64,000 bases of DNA from Asparagopsis taxiformis (taxonomy: Eukaryota > Rhodophyta > Florideophyceae > Bonnemaisoniales > Bonnemaisoniaceae), in contig JALQPE010002509.1 of NCBI GenBank assembly GCA_030407315.1, forward strand, positions 62,001-126,000, written 5' to 3'. Under the pieces are notes generated by a model, which saw nothing but the letters and a program-made list of their open reading frames with translations, was not told the DNA's origin and did no database searches. Shown one piece after another: positions 21,180-33,400 of this stretch. Positions within the stretch are counted from its first letter, which is position 1, and every line of letters begins with the position of its first letter. The translations under genes and the position numbers were made by a program.

Positions 21180-21641
21180 ACCAGTTTATAATCTGTTACC
21201 TACCTCAGAGCTCTACTGAAATTCCCTGTCTGAAATGTCGTACCACTTGATCATCACTCTCTTGTACTATATTTGTATGGATAAACACATTAGAATCATC
21301 GTTGCTGGACAGCATCCTTTCTGTTTATTGTTGGTGATAGATCGGTACCGAGGGTTCAAACGCTGCTGTTCCATAGTTGACAATAAATTCGTTTCGAACA
21401 GATGCATACAAATACCTCTTCTCAAATGCGCGAAGTGAGGACATGAATTCTAATTCCAATATGTTAGTATCACTCGACATGGCGAGTAGTAATCCATCCT
21501 CATCTCTCGGTCACAACTCCTTCGCTGTTTCGCCTAAAACCTTTTCCGCCATTCCCATTAAGCCGCCTGGAATGAACCGATAAACATATGTTTGATATCA
21601 AACTTGTACACCCCACAATGCGAACTTGCAACCGCGATAAA
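21180..21641. other. No gene seen
   Basis: A 460-bp stretch between the palindrome array and the esterase fragment. Only short frames are open and none looks coding. Confidence 0.5.
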
Positions 21642-22242
21642 TCAGCGTCCTATGAAACCCGCAATCAGACCTGTTTCCTCATTGTGTAGCTTTGCAGATG
21701 CGTAACGCACATACAAGCCACCCAACGAGAAAGCTATTAGACTTATTGCCTCCAAATTGTCATTCTCTGCAACAATTCTTTGCACATCTTCGGCCAATGT
21801 CAAGCCTCCCAGTACTCGTACGTACGATAACATCATGCGTGTTATCCATATTCACCATTTTCGCAAGCACTAATAATTCGCCGCTCAAAGCTGCTGCTGC
21901 CGTTGCTTGCAGTCCATCCAAAAACATACATAGTATGTAGTCTTCTTCAGCACCCTGAAGCCTATGAGCGAGGATTTGTAGTTCTGTGGGAGGTGCGCGT
22001 ATGAGCGCGTCAGGTGGCGATACGAGGGGTGGAGACGCTGTATTTTGGACTGATATTGCAGGAGGAACACGGTAACATTCATCACTATTCCCCTGATCCC
22101 CCAACTTCAGTAGTAATTGAGACGACTCTTCCCCGGCATGACCACCAATCATTCCGTAACCGCACGCTTCACTGCTCTGTAAAAAGGACGTCCTTTTATG
22201 CATAAATGTACATGTACATTCAACGCGCATTGAATTCCACAA
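21642..22242 (-). pseudogene. Serine esterase / lipase-like (DUF676 type) fragment
   Basis: The frame at 21642-21836 reads LTLAEDVQRIVAENDN, then ISLIAFSLGGLYVRYASAKL, the nucleophile-elbow region of DUF676-type alpha/beta hydrolases. The usual G-x-S-x-G is AFSLG here, so the first Gly is replaced while Ser is kept. The upstream part continues in another frame (21760-22242), giving at least one frameshift, and the C-terminal catalytic half is absent. A remnant of a host lipid-hydrolase gene. Confidence 0.5.
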
Positions 22243-22839
22243 TTGTTGCCAGCATGTATGAGAATGGTCGTTGAGTGGAGAGAGCTATCTTACAGATTCC
22301 ATCTGCAATTTGCAAGATGTGTGTAAATGCGGGAGTCTTGATGTTTGTTAAGGAAATATCCTTAGATATATCTAAAGTTATAGACAGCGTCGAAAAGATC
22401 AGCGCACATGAGCGCTCAAAATTCGACGCGTTGTAGCGAAAAATCGCCCGCTTCACTGGGGACTTGAAACGAAACTAACACCGCATGAAGGGCGTTTTGC
22501 GAATCTTCATCGTCGTGATGTACGGAGTAATAATATTCACATCAGTCCCGGCACCTATAGGTGTTACTATAGTAACAACAACGCCTGTAGAATCAGATCC
22601 AGAATACAAAATCAATCCGTTTCACAATTCCACTATCCATCCAAACGATCCTCATCGACAGGCAACGAGGATATTTTCATACGCTGTTTCCACAAAACGA
22701 AAATTGCTGCTACTTGATAGGAAGACTGTTTACGATGACTTCCATAGGGCGTATTCGAAGCCGCAATCCAATACGCCCAACCATCAGCCGCCGAGAGAAA
22801 CGCCCTTTGATCGCTAGCTCTCAAACACGTCGCCAATAA

Positions 22840-23470
22840 ATGAGAGCAGGCTTCCACAATGAAGTTGCTTTCCGCAGATGCATGTTTCATCAATTCGTCA
22901 ACATTCGCATCGGACCGGCCACACACATCTTCTGCAATTGCATAATGACCCGCACCACGGTGTGGCGTTTCCTGTGCGGCATGGAAAGCCGAGTTGAGTT
23001 GGCTGCAAATCATGTGAAGCAGCTGATGGGAAGTTTCCGAATAAGCGACAACTATCTACAGCACGGCGACGATTACACATGTGTCATCGCAAAGAGGTAT
23101 GCGCACGCGACGCGGAATTCGAAAGGCGTCGATACGCTGTGCTTCATCGGTGAACATCAACCAATCGCTTTGGAAGCTTAAGATAACGATCGGCTTGTGA
23201 TACTTCTGTGTCGCGGTCGAGTGTGGTTGAAGCGGCTAGATCCATGAAATCTTCCATTGGATAAACTGTCGAGAGCACTGTTCAGCGCCTCACTACCCCA
23301 TTTTTGGACACTTGTCTCAACACACGTCCTGCTCGCCAATTGGCTGTTTTACACGGCGGCGTTCTCTACACTGTCAGTATGTCTCTCACACGTCTACACG
23401 TCGCTGGATGCAATATGGCATGATCTTATTCTAGGTGGACAATTGCGCTACCGTCAAAGTGTGTGACGCT
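22840..23470. repeat. Segmental duplicate, copy 1
   Basis: Matches 25840-26680 with substitutions and indels. Shared words include CATCAACCAATCG, GCTTG(T/C)GATACTTCTGTG and TGTCTCAACACAC. Minus-strand frames around 22633-23013 look partly coding (ANVDELMKHASAESNFIVEA) but are broken. Probably two decayed copies of one unidentified gene. Confidence 0.6.
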
Positions 23471-25216
23471 GGGGTTAGTCGATCGGAGAACGTCCAGACA
23501 ATCAACACAGGCCAACAGCACTTGGTCGGCACCATGGCATATTGATCCTGAAATTTTTGAGTATCGCCCGTACAGAGCAATTGTCGGTGTTTGGAGCCTC
23601 GGGTTTATTTTCCACGAGTTGGGTGTAATGCAAATGTTTTTTCGGATCCCTGAACATGTAAATGATGAGTTAAAGACGTCTTGAAATTATGTTGGGTATG
23701 GGAACTGCCACAAAGAACGTTGGAAAGATATCTTCATGGAGAAGATGGATCCTGCAGGATCCATTCATTACTAAGGCACGAAAGTTCAGAAATTCTTTGA
23801 AGCTATCAAGTAGATCATCAGATTCCAGTACACCCCATACCAGTGCCATATGCTTAATGGATTAATTTGAACTCCACAGATTGTACCTTTCGGAATTTTT
23901 TGATGTCATGTATGTCACCTACATCCGATCATTTGACGTTGATTGACGAATCGAAAGTTGTTTTCTCTGAACTCACCAATGTGACTACTCAGTCAATAAA
24001 TACCCACTTCCACAATTTGTACAATCTAATGTCATGCATAATCATGGTGCGAACGAGGACTAGCCTATAGCGCAGGAACGATAGTGCAAGCAGCACAAGT
24101 ACAGCGTGGATGTGTATGTGCTGCAGCACATAGCCATGGCTTGCGGTGCGCATGTTTCCAGCAGCATGTTGTCATTCTGATCTCGCGTTGCAGTGGTGGA
24201 TTGACACTGTAGCGAGCAGTGCCATAAATGTTTCTACTGAGGTGGATACAGCAGCAATGGCAATGCCTTTTAGCTCGAGCACGATTATAATCGTTTTTGT
24301 CGGTATCGGCGATGATTGCGCCGTCTGCAGAATAGGTATTGTAGAGAAAAGCCACCAGTCTTATAGGAGATGCTCTCAGAGAATCGTTAGTTTAAAGAGT
24401 GTCAATAAGTACGTGCGTACGCACTTCCGCAATTTGTACAATATAAGGTTTATAGTAAACTTTTCAATAGCGTATTCCAGCCTATCGAGAAGAAGTTAAA
24501 GATCGTCTGCGATCACTCGGCGCAGGTAACTGCTATTGGGAAGCAACTCTTTTGTGGGTCTAAGGGTGCAAACAAGGATGTGCGGCTTACTATGCAGCTT
24601 TGTGAAATGTGCATCGACAAGTGTAATAGAAAACGGGCCATGATAGTGCTGGGGGAAGTACTCACGGGGAATACCCATAAAATGACAAAAGACGTTGATC
24701 ATGCAATGAAACTGTTTCAGTAATCTCACTGCATCGAGCTTAATAACGAAGCAAACGCACGGGTGTGGGATATGGTATATGGAACTAGACTGAATCGAAG
24801 AATGTGGCGGTTGCTAAATACTTGTTTGAGGGTTTAGTAGAAATGAGAAATGAGCGATTCGACATAGCTGGTCAGGGGAAATCTGGTTGAAAACACAGAG
24901 TGATAGTGAGTACATTCGTCTTGAGCTCTGTGAGATTTTTTTCAACTGTGAGGGAGTAGTTGGAAGTTTATCCCATTTAGCGATAGAAGTATAATTATAC
25001 ATTATAATGTTCCAAACAAGAGGATAATTGAGCAACACCGAGCTGACACGGCAATTGTACGAGATGTACATGGAATCACGGAGTGAATGAACGCAAGCTC
25101 CAGCGTGCCATGGTTATTCTTGCTAAAGTACTGGTAGGCAACATATCAAACAGTAAAGAAGCTGAGCGAGCAATACATCTGTGCGTCTTCCACCATAAAA
25201 GCGCCTGCCGAACCAG
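23471..25216. other. No gene supported
   Basis: Short unrelated frames only. Two near-identical words (CAATTTGTACAAT with flanking similarity) at about 24015 and 24430 bracket a ~400-bp insert, which may be a small insertion with a duplicated edge. Confidence 0.35.
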
Positions 25217-25780
25217 TTAGTTGTAAACGCTATAGCGTTTAGATATATCTAAAAGTTGAATTGCGACCTTGTAAAGTCGGCTAGGTTGGTTTTTGGTGCT
25301 TAATTGGGCGTTAGAATTGTCAGCGTCTGTGTGGAGAGACGCCCATAAACGCCGCACATATTCGGCTGTGCGTGATACCGTTCCGACGTCAATTTTTGTT
25401 GTGGTTTCCATTATCCCTGCAATGCTGGTGGCAAACTCGTGTCCGCCGCACATCGCTCTTCTGCGCTCACACTGCCATTCATTTCGCTGATTAAATGCGG
25501 TGCAATCCCGGCCACCGTTTTCTGCCAGCACGCCTCGCCGCTGTGGGTGCGCTTTTCTCATAACAGTCCTTGGGCAGATTCATGCACGACATTGTCACTT
25601 CCAAACGATGCCATCAAAATTTTTCCACTCATCCTCGCTTCTATTCGGCGCTTGCACATTTTCACGCGCGCCATCCACTGTCGAATTGCGGCGATGAGTG
25701 TCGGCAGAATGGCCAGGTCGTTCGAATAGGCATCCCAGGCTTGCAAACAAGAGACCGCGGCACGGATATTACGCAAGGCT
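25217..25780 (-). pseudogene. Decayed gene, unidentified
   Basis: Minus frames in different registers read like pieces of one protein (WDAYSNDLAILPTLIAAIRQ, then MSGKILMASFGSDNVVHESA, then VRRLWASLHTDADNSNAQLS). Stops and shifts separate them. I do not recognise the family. Confidence 0.35.
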
Positions 25781-25839
25781 GCATGGTCAAGATGGGCGGG
25801 GATATTGGCCTATAAATTGGCGAGCATAAAGAGAGTTGC

Positions 25840-26680
25840 CTGCAGAAAAAGTGTGCATTTTGGGCACAAATGAGGTGCAAAGGCTGCGTCTCTGCGCGTT
25901 GAGCTTTGAGCATGACAGCCGACATGACGAGACATGTGCGCACATGGTCGTCGGCGAGTACGCAGCCGCTAGCGGAGGTCGAGCCACGTGGAGATGCGCA
26001 GCGACGATTGCACATGGGCCATCGTGGAGAAGCATGCGCACACGAAGAAGTGGGGGGCGGAGAGGTGATGGAGCGCGAAGGCACGAGGCGGGATTCATAA
26101 GGCGTAGATGCGTTGTGCGTCATCGTTCAACATCAACCAATCGGTTTGGACTCGATGATGCAGCGTCATGACGTCGAACAGACGCGCGCGCTTCTACACG
26201 CGCGAGTGGCGTCGCATCGGTGCCAATCAATTGTGTTCATATGGAACATGGGGGTTGGGAATGACGCACGGCAGTGAGATATCGATAGGCTTGCGATACT
26301 TCTGTGCCGCAGTCGAGTGTGGTCAAAGCGAGTTGCACGGTAGCGAGGGAGAATTGATGTGCGCTTTTATGGATTGTGATTGGCGAATTGATCCACGAAA
26401 TTCTTTTTTAGATAAATTTTCAAGACTGTGTTGTGGTGTGGGTCGTTTGGTCAATGATTGACGCAAGCAAGATTATCTTGCGTTCAGCCTTTCTGTGTGC
26501 CTCTCGCCCCAATTTCCGTACACCTGTCTCAACACACATTCTGCTCGCGCATAGGCTGTTCCACACGCTGGTGATGTTTTAAATGTCAGCATATCTCCAC
26601 CACTTGTACACCTCACCAGACGCAACGTGAAGACCGCACTGGATCAGACTCCAACAATCTACGGTTTGATCCACTCGGCG
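25840..26680. repeat. Segmental duplicate, copy 2
   Basis: Partner of 22840-23470 in the same orientation, about 3.0 kb away. It carries an extra ~150 bp, including GATTGACGCAAGCAAG, absent from copy 1. Reading frames are broken. Confidence 0.6.
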
Positions 26681-27303
26681 CATCAAAACTGTGATCGTAA
26701 AAGGCTCTCAAACTGAACAATAATCAGCCATGTAAAAATTTTGTTCTTTCCTCTCAAGGCGTCAATTGGTGTTCTTGGTTGAAACCGGTGGTGCTAGGGA
26801 CAATAATGTTATCTCCCATCACTACAGAACTACATTTGATTCTATTCGCAAGTGACAGCCACGCTCTGCACGTGCCCATGGCCGATGCGCGTACAGCTCA
26901 ATACTCCAAACCAGCCGTTCGACTAAACTACTCCCTCACGCCGCATACTCTCCCGTGCAGCTCTAATGCACACTTCTTGTGCCTCCTCACACAATATAGT
27001 ATACATTTCTCCATCGCTCTCACGAAAACTTGGATGTCCCGTAGTACCATCAATCATAATCTTCTTTCTTTTCCTTGTCTCTTTCAATTCCATTTGTACT
27101 TGTCGATAGGCAGTATGAGGAAACCAGTCTTGAATTCCAATGCTGCACTTCAACTTTAGTTTCAGCCATCTTACTACGCAGGCCTAGTACCAGATTATCT
27201 ACCTTCACAATCACAATACGCAGTTTATTTCCTCTCAAGTCCACTCCACCAGACAGTCTTGTCAACCAATGCACTGTTCTACCCGCAGACAATAAATTTG
27301 CTA
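26681..27303 (-). other. Possible decayed downstream exon
   Basis: Minus frames at 26923-27292 include LSGGVDLRGNKLRIVIVKVD and a Lys/Arg-rich run. They may be downstream pieces of the gene whose start lies at 27799, beyond the CACTA fragment. No intact frame joins them. Confidence 0.25.
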
Positions 27304-27619
27304 TCTACACTACTGTCTACAGATTTCCCCAGACAGTGCAGTAATCCAATACAATGCATTGCCTCAGACAGTAAAATGTACTGTCTGCACATACTGTCTG
27401 GCGGCAACACTTCCGGACAGTAAAATTTACTGTTCTGGACAGTAAATTTTACTGTTTTTGGTACTGTCCAGATTTCGTGCCAGTTTATTGCTGCAGCAGT
27501 ATTCTGAAATTTCCAGACAGTAAATTTTACTGTCTCCGCGCACTGTCTTGGCCAGACAGTAATTTTTACTGTCTCAGACAGTAAATTTACTGTCTTTTTC
27601 CATTCCCAACACCGTAGTG
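27304..27619 (-). mobile_element. Short CACTA-related element or fragment
   Basis: Bounded by CACTACTGTCTACAG on the left and, inverted, CACTACGGTGTTGGG on the right. The inside is a series of ACAGT/ACTGT palindromes (ACAGTAAATTTACTGT type), as in the subterminal zone of the elements at 597 and 12980. About 316 bp and non-coding, so a MITE-like derivative or a truncated end. Confidence 0.55.
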
Positions 27620-27799
27620 AAGGCCAACATCGCCACCAGCAGTGCTCACCGAAGCCGTCCCAATATGCACAGCCGCACCGTCCACGTCCGCAAACAAATT
27701 GACATCGACGCCGCGCTTGAGTCCGCGCGACTCCGCTGACGCGCTCACTTGATCGCCGCAAACCGTTGAAAACAAACTGCTGAAACGCGTATCCGCCAT
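27620..27799 (-). pseudogene. N-terminal stub of an unidentified host gene
   Basis: From the ATG at 27799 the frame encodes MADTRFSSLFSTVCGDQVSA followed by ~40 residues rich in Ala, Gly, Ser and Val, then runs into the CACTA-like fragment at 27619. The GC-rich start and acceptable context suggest a real gene start. Truncated by insertion; function unknown. Confidence 0.4.
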
Positions 27800-28143
27800 G
27801 GTTGTTGAGTTGGAAAGGAAAAGAGATGGTTGACGTTGACGTATTCGAGTGATGTGGATGGTAGGTTTCACGTTGCTTGAAGAATGGTCGTGAACGCCAA
27901 TCGCTGGAAATAATAACAAAATACAACCGAAATTTTGTTAGGTACACACCTATCGTGACCGCTGGAATGCAAGACAGGCAATCGAGATGTGAGTGTCCGT
28001 TCGGAACGGGCCCGAGTCGGGCTCTCGAAACCTGACGAGGTGGCGTGAAGCAGGCAGTGTCCTTGATGTGTAATGTGTTAAAATTACAGCTGTCATGCTA
28101 GGCGGCTTTTGGGGCGGCTGCGAGCACCCCGTTTATCCGGGGA

Positions 28144-29210
28144 ACACCCTGATTTGAGTTAAAATTTGGGCTATTCTCAAAAACATGCACATGTGAACAT
28201 GTTTTTGAGAAGGGGGTGTGCCGTACGGCACAATCGACCGCCCAAATCGTTGATTTTTGCAAGATTTTTTGTGCCCGAAATTTTAGAATTTCTGGGCTGG
28301 CCAGCAGTGCATCTGAGCTGGACATCCACCGGACGTCCATTTCAGGTTGATCGTGTGCTGCCTACATCCACGCATTGCAGCAACTAAGCAGGCGGGTTCA
28401 CTACTAATATAAAGTGCACGGAATATGAGTAACGTGATGGGTGAGTAGTGTTTGTGTTGAGGGAGTAAGGCGGGACCATTATGAAACACGGAAGAAGATG
28501 CGTACCTAGCATAACTTAGGCTTGAAGCCTGGAATCGACCCATCTTTCGGCGCCATTTAGCCTCACAGTTAGTGCTTACAGAATCCAGTGATGACCCCGC
28601 TCGGGGCGGCGGCTCCGGTTCCTGGGGCCGTTGTGGCCAAATTAGACACCCTGATTTGAGTTAAAATTTGGGCTATTCTCAAAAACATGCACATGTGAAC
28701 ATGTTTTTGAGATGAGGGTGTGCCGTACGGCACAATCGACCCGCCCAAATCGATGATTTTTTACAATTTTTTTGTGCCCGAAATTTTAGAATTTCTGGGC
28801 TGGCCAGCAGTGCAATCGAGCTGGACATCCACCGGACGTCCATTTCAGGTTGGTCGTGAGAGAGTGAGGCGGGACCATGATGGAACAAGGACCAAGACCT
28901 GTCCCTGGCGTATTGAGCCTGAAATTGACCCTTCGTCAGACGCCATTTAGCCTTACAGTTAGTGCTTACAGAAGCCAGTGACAACCCCACTCGGGGCGGC
29001 GGCCGGTGCCTGGGGCCGTTCTGGCCAAATTAGACACCTTGATTTGAATTAAAATTTGGGCTATTCTCAAAAACATGCACATGTGAACATGTTTTTGAGA
29101 TGGGGGTGTGCCGTACGGCACTTTCGACCGCCCAAATCGATAAAATTTTGCAATTTTTTTCCTGCCCGAAATTCTACAAGTTCTGGGCTGGCCAGTAATG
29201 CATTAGCTAT
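28144..29210 (+). repeat. Tandem array of the dispersed 400-500 bp repeat
   Basis: Units begin ACACC(C/T)TGATTTGA at 28144, 28646 and 29034 (502 bp, 388 bp and a truncated ~180 bp). They contain the CTCAAAAACATG fold-back, GTGCCGTACGGCAC, TTTCTGGGCTGGCCAG and GGACGTCC. The joins carry GGGGCCGTT(G/C)TGGCCAAATTAG or a close variant. No genes. Confidence 0.9.
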
Positions 29211-29952
29211 CTCCTCTAAACCGATTCTAACAAGCAGAAAGAATCCTCTCCTTCATGACGATGCTCTCGAATTGAGTGCAATGCAACGGACTCCCTCCAA
29301 GAGAACGATAAAGCATCGTCTTTTCCAAGGCATTTCCGTACGAAAAATAATCGAGAAACATATTTGACTTTAACCTAACAGCTATCGCGAGCACCGTACT
29401 CAGCTATATTTCCTCTGTAATTTCCTTCCTCCAACCAATCAATAGCCGCTTGGTCACAGGCTTAAAAGCCTTCCAATATCTGTCCTATCCATCGAAGACC
29501 CTCGGAGGGTCCATCAACGGAGGTGGAGGAGGCTATGGTGGAAGCCTGGAGAACATGTGAGATGTCAGTACCCATGGATCACAAGAACATGTTCAGGTCC
29601 GGTTCGGATATTGTTGCCATTAACGGAGGTGGAGGAGGCTATGGTGGAAGCCTGGAGAAGAATAGAGTAGTCCTATACCCATGGATCACAAGAAGACGTT
29701 GTTGGGCTCCTTTTCGAAGCCCATTCGTCTCTTGAATAAATTTAGCACCCAAATCATATACGATTGCCGAGTTGACACCCCGTATGTCTCGTTGGTAGAA
29801 ATAGCAGGGGTTCCACCACTCAGCTGGCGGGAAGTAGTTACTGATTATATGAGATATGGCTTAGCTCCCGCCAAAACCGATAGCTCTGGGCTCAGGTTCT
29901 CCAAATGTGGTTATACGAATGTGTTCTGACAATGCTAGAAGACGAATATCTG
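29211..29952. repeat. Spacer with a ~105-bp direct duplication
   Basis: GGAGGTGGAGGAGGCTATGG followed by TGGAAGCCTGGAGAA and CCCATGGATCACAAGAA occurs at 29519 and again at 29625. Otherwise nothing recognisable. Confidence 0.7.
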
Positions 29953-30160
29953 CATCCTGATTTGAATTAAAATTTGGGCTATTCTCAAAAACATGCACAT
30001 GTGAACATGTTTTTGAGATGGGGATGTGCCGTACGGCACAATCGACCGCCGAAATCGATGTTTTTTTGCAATATTTTTTGTGCCCGAAATTGTAGAATTT
30101 ATGGTCTGGCCAGCAATGCATCTGAGCTGGACATCCCCATGTCCAGTGGCCGTCCGGATG
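29953..30160 (+). repeat. Solo dispersed repeat, left of the MTase-SET gene
   Basis: A single copy (ATCCTGATTTGAATTAAAAT onward) of the family at 28144, oriented with its ACACCC-type end outward. Its inverted mate is at 33893-34121, so the two frame the MTase-SET gene. Confidence 0.8.
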
Positions 30161-30486
30161 TCGCTCACCTGGTAAGCGTGATGCACCTGTGACAACCTAT
30201 GTGACTGCAGTCACAGCCGCCATGGCGGCCGTGCAGTACAACCCTCAAAGACAGGGAATCACAATCTTTTTAAAATTTTTCTCTACCACGTATCCGTCAC
30301 AACTTATTACCTACACCGGTTACGGGTTTCAAGACTTTTCCAGTGCTGTGTACCCGTATACTCTGTTCCGTTCGATATCAACCAGTGTTCCTCACGAAAG
30401 AGTGCAAACGTCACGACATACGTCGTCAAATTTGACTGTCTCGCCGAGCGGTCGCCATCCTGTACCGAATTTCTACTCATTCCATT
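30161..30486 (+). promoter_or_regulatory. Upstream region of the MTase-SET gene
   Basis: Two 14-bp palindromes lie close together near 30198-30232 (GTGACTGCAGTCAC and GCCGCCATGGCGGC). They may be factor-binding sites, but that is inference. No TATA box in the expected place. Confidence 0.3.
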
Positions 30487-33400
30487 ATGACGAATAAGCG
30501 CAGGCGCAACAGCAATCCGATCGTTGACGACGCAACCGTGCCAAATCTGCGCGAACCCGCTAGCCCTTGGGAGGATTCTAGTGACATGGGTACACGTCGA
30601 AACGTAGGTCGCGCCGCCCGCGAAACTACTCTCGCTGGCAAAGACTTCCTCCGCCTCTTGCTGGATTTATTCGCCCACTCAAGTTTCGCAGACTTGACGG
30701 ACAAGCCGGGAGGTTTCACATACGCGGACCTTGGCGCTTCGGTTGCGCAGGGCACGGAAGAACAATTTCTGGCGCTGCAAGGTCGACTCAGCATGGCCTT
30801 CAGCGGTCGTTCGAAGAATGCTGGAGTCGAGGCGGATGTTGCCGAAATCGTCATGGCAGAGATGAACGTTGAGCGAGCCAAGCAGATTGTTCGTCTGGCA
30901 TTACCGATTGCCGAATTTTCAAGACAGGATGAGCGTATCGGGAAATGGGTTGAGCACTGCATCCTTTCTGGGATCGTGCCGCAGACCTTCCTTATTGGAT
31001 GTAACATGCTTCCTTCGCCACTACAGGCGCCGCAGCGCGGGGAACCAAGCGCCTTCGTTCTTGCTCCACCGGAAACGTTCGAGGTATTGATGTATTTCCA
31101 AGCGTTGTCTATCATCCGAAATCACAACAAGAACCTGCCGCGTCGCCGAATAGGCGACGCGGCCGAAGAGGGGAACGAAGCCGCACGCGTCCCAGCCCAT
31201 CGGAAAAGCACTAATCGAGCTTGTTACGTGGTTCAAGTTTTATACCATGCTTGGACCGATGTGGCCTTCGCCGCAAAGTTTTCCAGCTTCGAAGAGTTGA
31301 TGGCGCCGTACATCATTTTCGACAGCAGTGAGCATTGGTTTGACGTGCTCGATGAAGGTCTATTCGCACCGATGGAGCAGAAGCTAGATCTCTACCACGA
31401 CAAAGCTCCCCTATCTCATCCTGATGGATATGGTGGAAAAGTAGAGACAAGAACCAGTGCGCAGCACAGTGCATTTAGGGACCTTGTGAGGAAGTTCTTC
31501 GACCGGTTGCAGTTTCTTATCGTCAACCCGGACCTGTACACCTGGCCGGAGTCCGACCGCTGGGGGGCGCTGGAAATATACTTGTCAAGCGGAAATCCGG
31601 ACAAGCTGCCAGCGTACTTTGACACCCTCGACGAAGACGTTATGGCTGTCCTCCGCCCGGCACCACAAGCCGCGGACGCAGAAAAGGTCCCCAAGCCGGT
31701 TGATGACACTCCCACTCGTCGCAACACAGGAGGGAGAGGTTTGGTTCCGTCGACAAGACACACAACCAGGCTTCAACTTGGACCTGGGAGGACCAGTCTT
31801 ACTGCCCAAGGGCCGTCTCCCCCGTCACCGTCACCCCATGCGACAGAAGAGCAGGAAAGTGAAGGGCAGGCTCTCGCAAAGGACTTTCTTTCGAAAATGA
31901 GTCAGTATTGCCGGGTGTACGACGTCCCTTTCGAAGATTTGGTCAGTGCCGACGAGAGCCGAGAACACGTGCCCATCACGGGGAACGTTCAGCTCATTCT
32001 GAATGATCCGCCCTACAATGTTCGTCGTAAGAGGAACGATTCCAACTCTTCGTACGACAGGCTAACTGCAGAAGATATGCAGGCTAGCATCGAAGTGTCT
32101 GACGAGCTGTTGCGCCCCGGTGGCCACGGCATCGTGTTCTGCTCCGTTTTGCAGTTCTACGAATGGTTCCATTACTTGGAAACGTACAAAGGACCGCAGT
32201 CAGAAGGCCCAACCGATGCTGCTGCCAGTGATGACGGGTCGGATGAAGAAGAGGTTACGTCCATGAATTCGGACTCCGAAGCATCGCAGCACAGTGGCGA
32301 AGAAAGTGCGGATGGGGAGGATGACGAGGACGAGGAGGAGGAGGACGTCGTTCGGAATTCAGTTTTCTTCGTTGACGAAGTACCTCTGTTGTTTGTCCGA
32401 CTACCTGGGCACCTCTATCAAATGCCGGGGCGGAAGAGGTACCAACGCATGAACATGGCAGAGGTCGCTATCCACTTCTGGAAGCGAGGTGTTCCGTTCA
32501 AGACTGGAAGCGAGATGGTGGCCTATAGGAACCACGGATACATGGACGGCACGTACCCGGCGTGGTGCAACGTCACCATCAATATGCCCGCCATCGATTC
32601 GAATGAGATGGTGTGGCGAACAAGGAGCACAACCGGTGCTACGGTCAGAGTTCGTGCAGAGCAGAAGAGCGTCGCTCTCATGATGGAGTTGATCAGCCAG
32701 CATTCACAGCCTGGTGATATTGTTGTCGATCCATTCTCTGGCACTTTCGCAACGGGAAAAGCAGCTATGAGCTTGCCTGAGCACCGTGTTTTCGTCGGCA
32801 GTGACATGGACAAATTGTGTGTGGCACGATCGCTTCCAAAGCTGTGTGCAGTCATGTCACGTGTAATTCTTTCAAACAACACTGACATGAGGGTCACGAC
32901 AGAAGCGAAACAGAGTGCTGAGAAGTTCTTGGCGTCCCCCTCTGTCACGATGCGTACGCAGAGGGAACGCAGGATCATCGAACCCCCACCTGGCCTTCCC
33001 CTGTACCAGAGGTTCCCGAAATATATTCGGCAGTACCTCTGGCAGCTGTGCCCAGAGTCGATTGCGTCGCACGAGCACATGGAAAAACCGGTACATTATT
33101 GGCCACCTTCCCTGCGCCGCTGGTTGCAAACTGAAAACCCTCGCGTGATGCGGGCACACGATTGTGTTGCGAAAAAATTGAGCGTTCGACCATCGCTGAT
33201 TAAGCATCCAAATGCAGGAAGAGGGCTCTTCGCTGAACAGACATTTAATGTTGGCGACGAAGTATGTGCATACTACGGAACTGTTGTGTACTCTGATATG
33301 AGCAAGGAGTCGATGAGGTTCGCGTACGGAGAGGGTCACATGGCGATAACGAAGGAAACATTCTTGATGTATGCCATCAAGCTGTATGCAACAGCGGAGG

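Noticed and set aside
27279..27947. 222-codon minus frame joining a host-gene start to ACAGT repeats
   Set aside because: The second half is a translation of palindromic repeats; only the first ~60 residues from 27799 look real.
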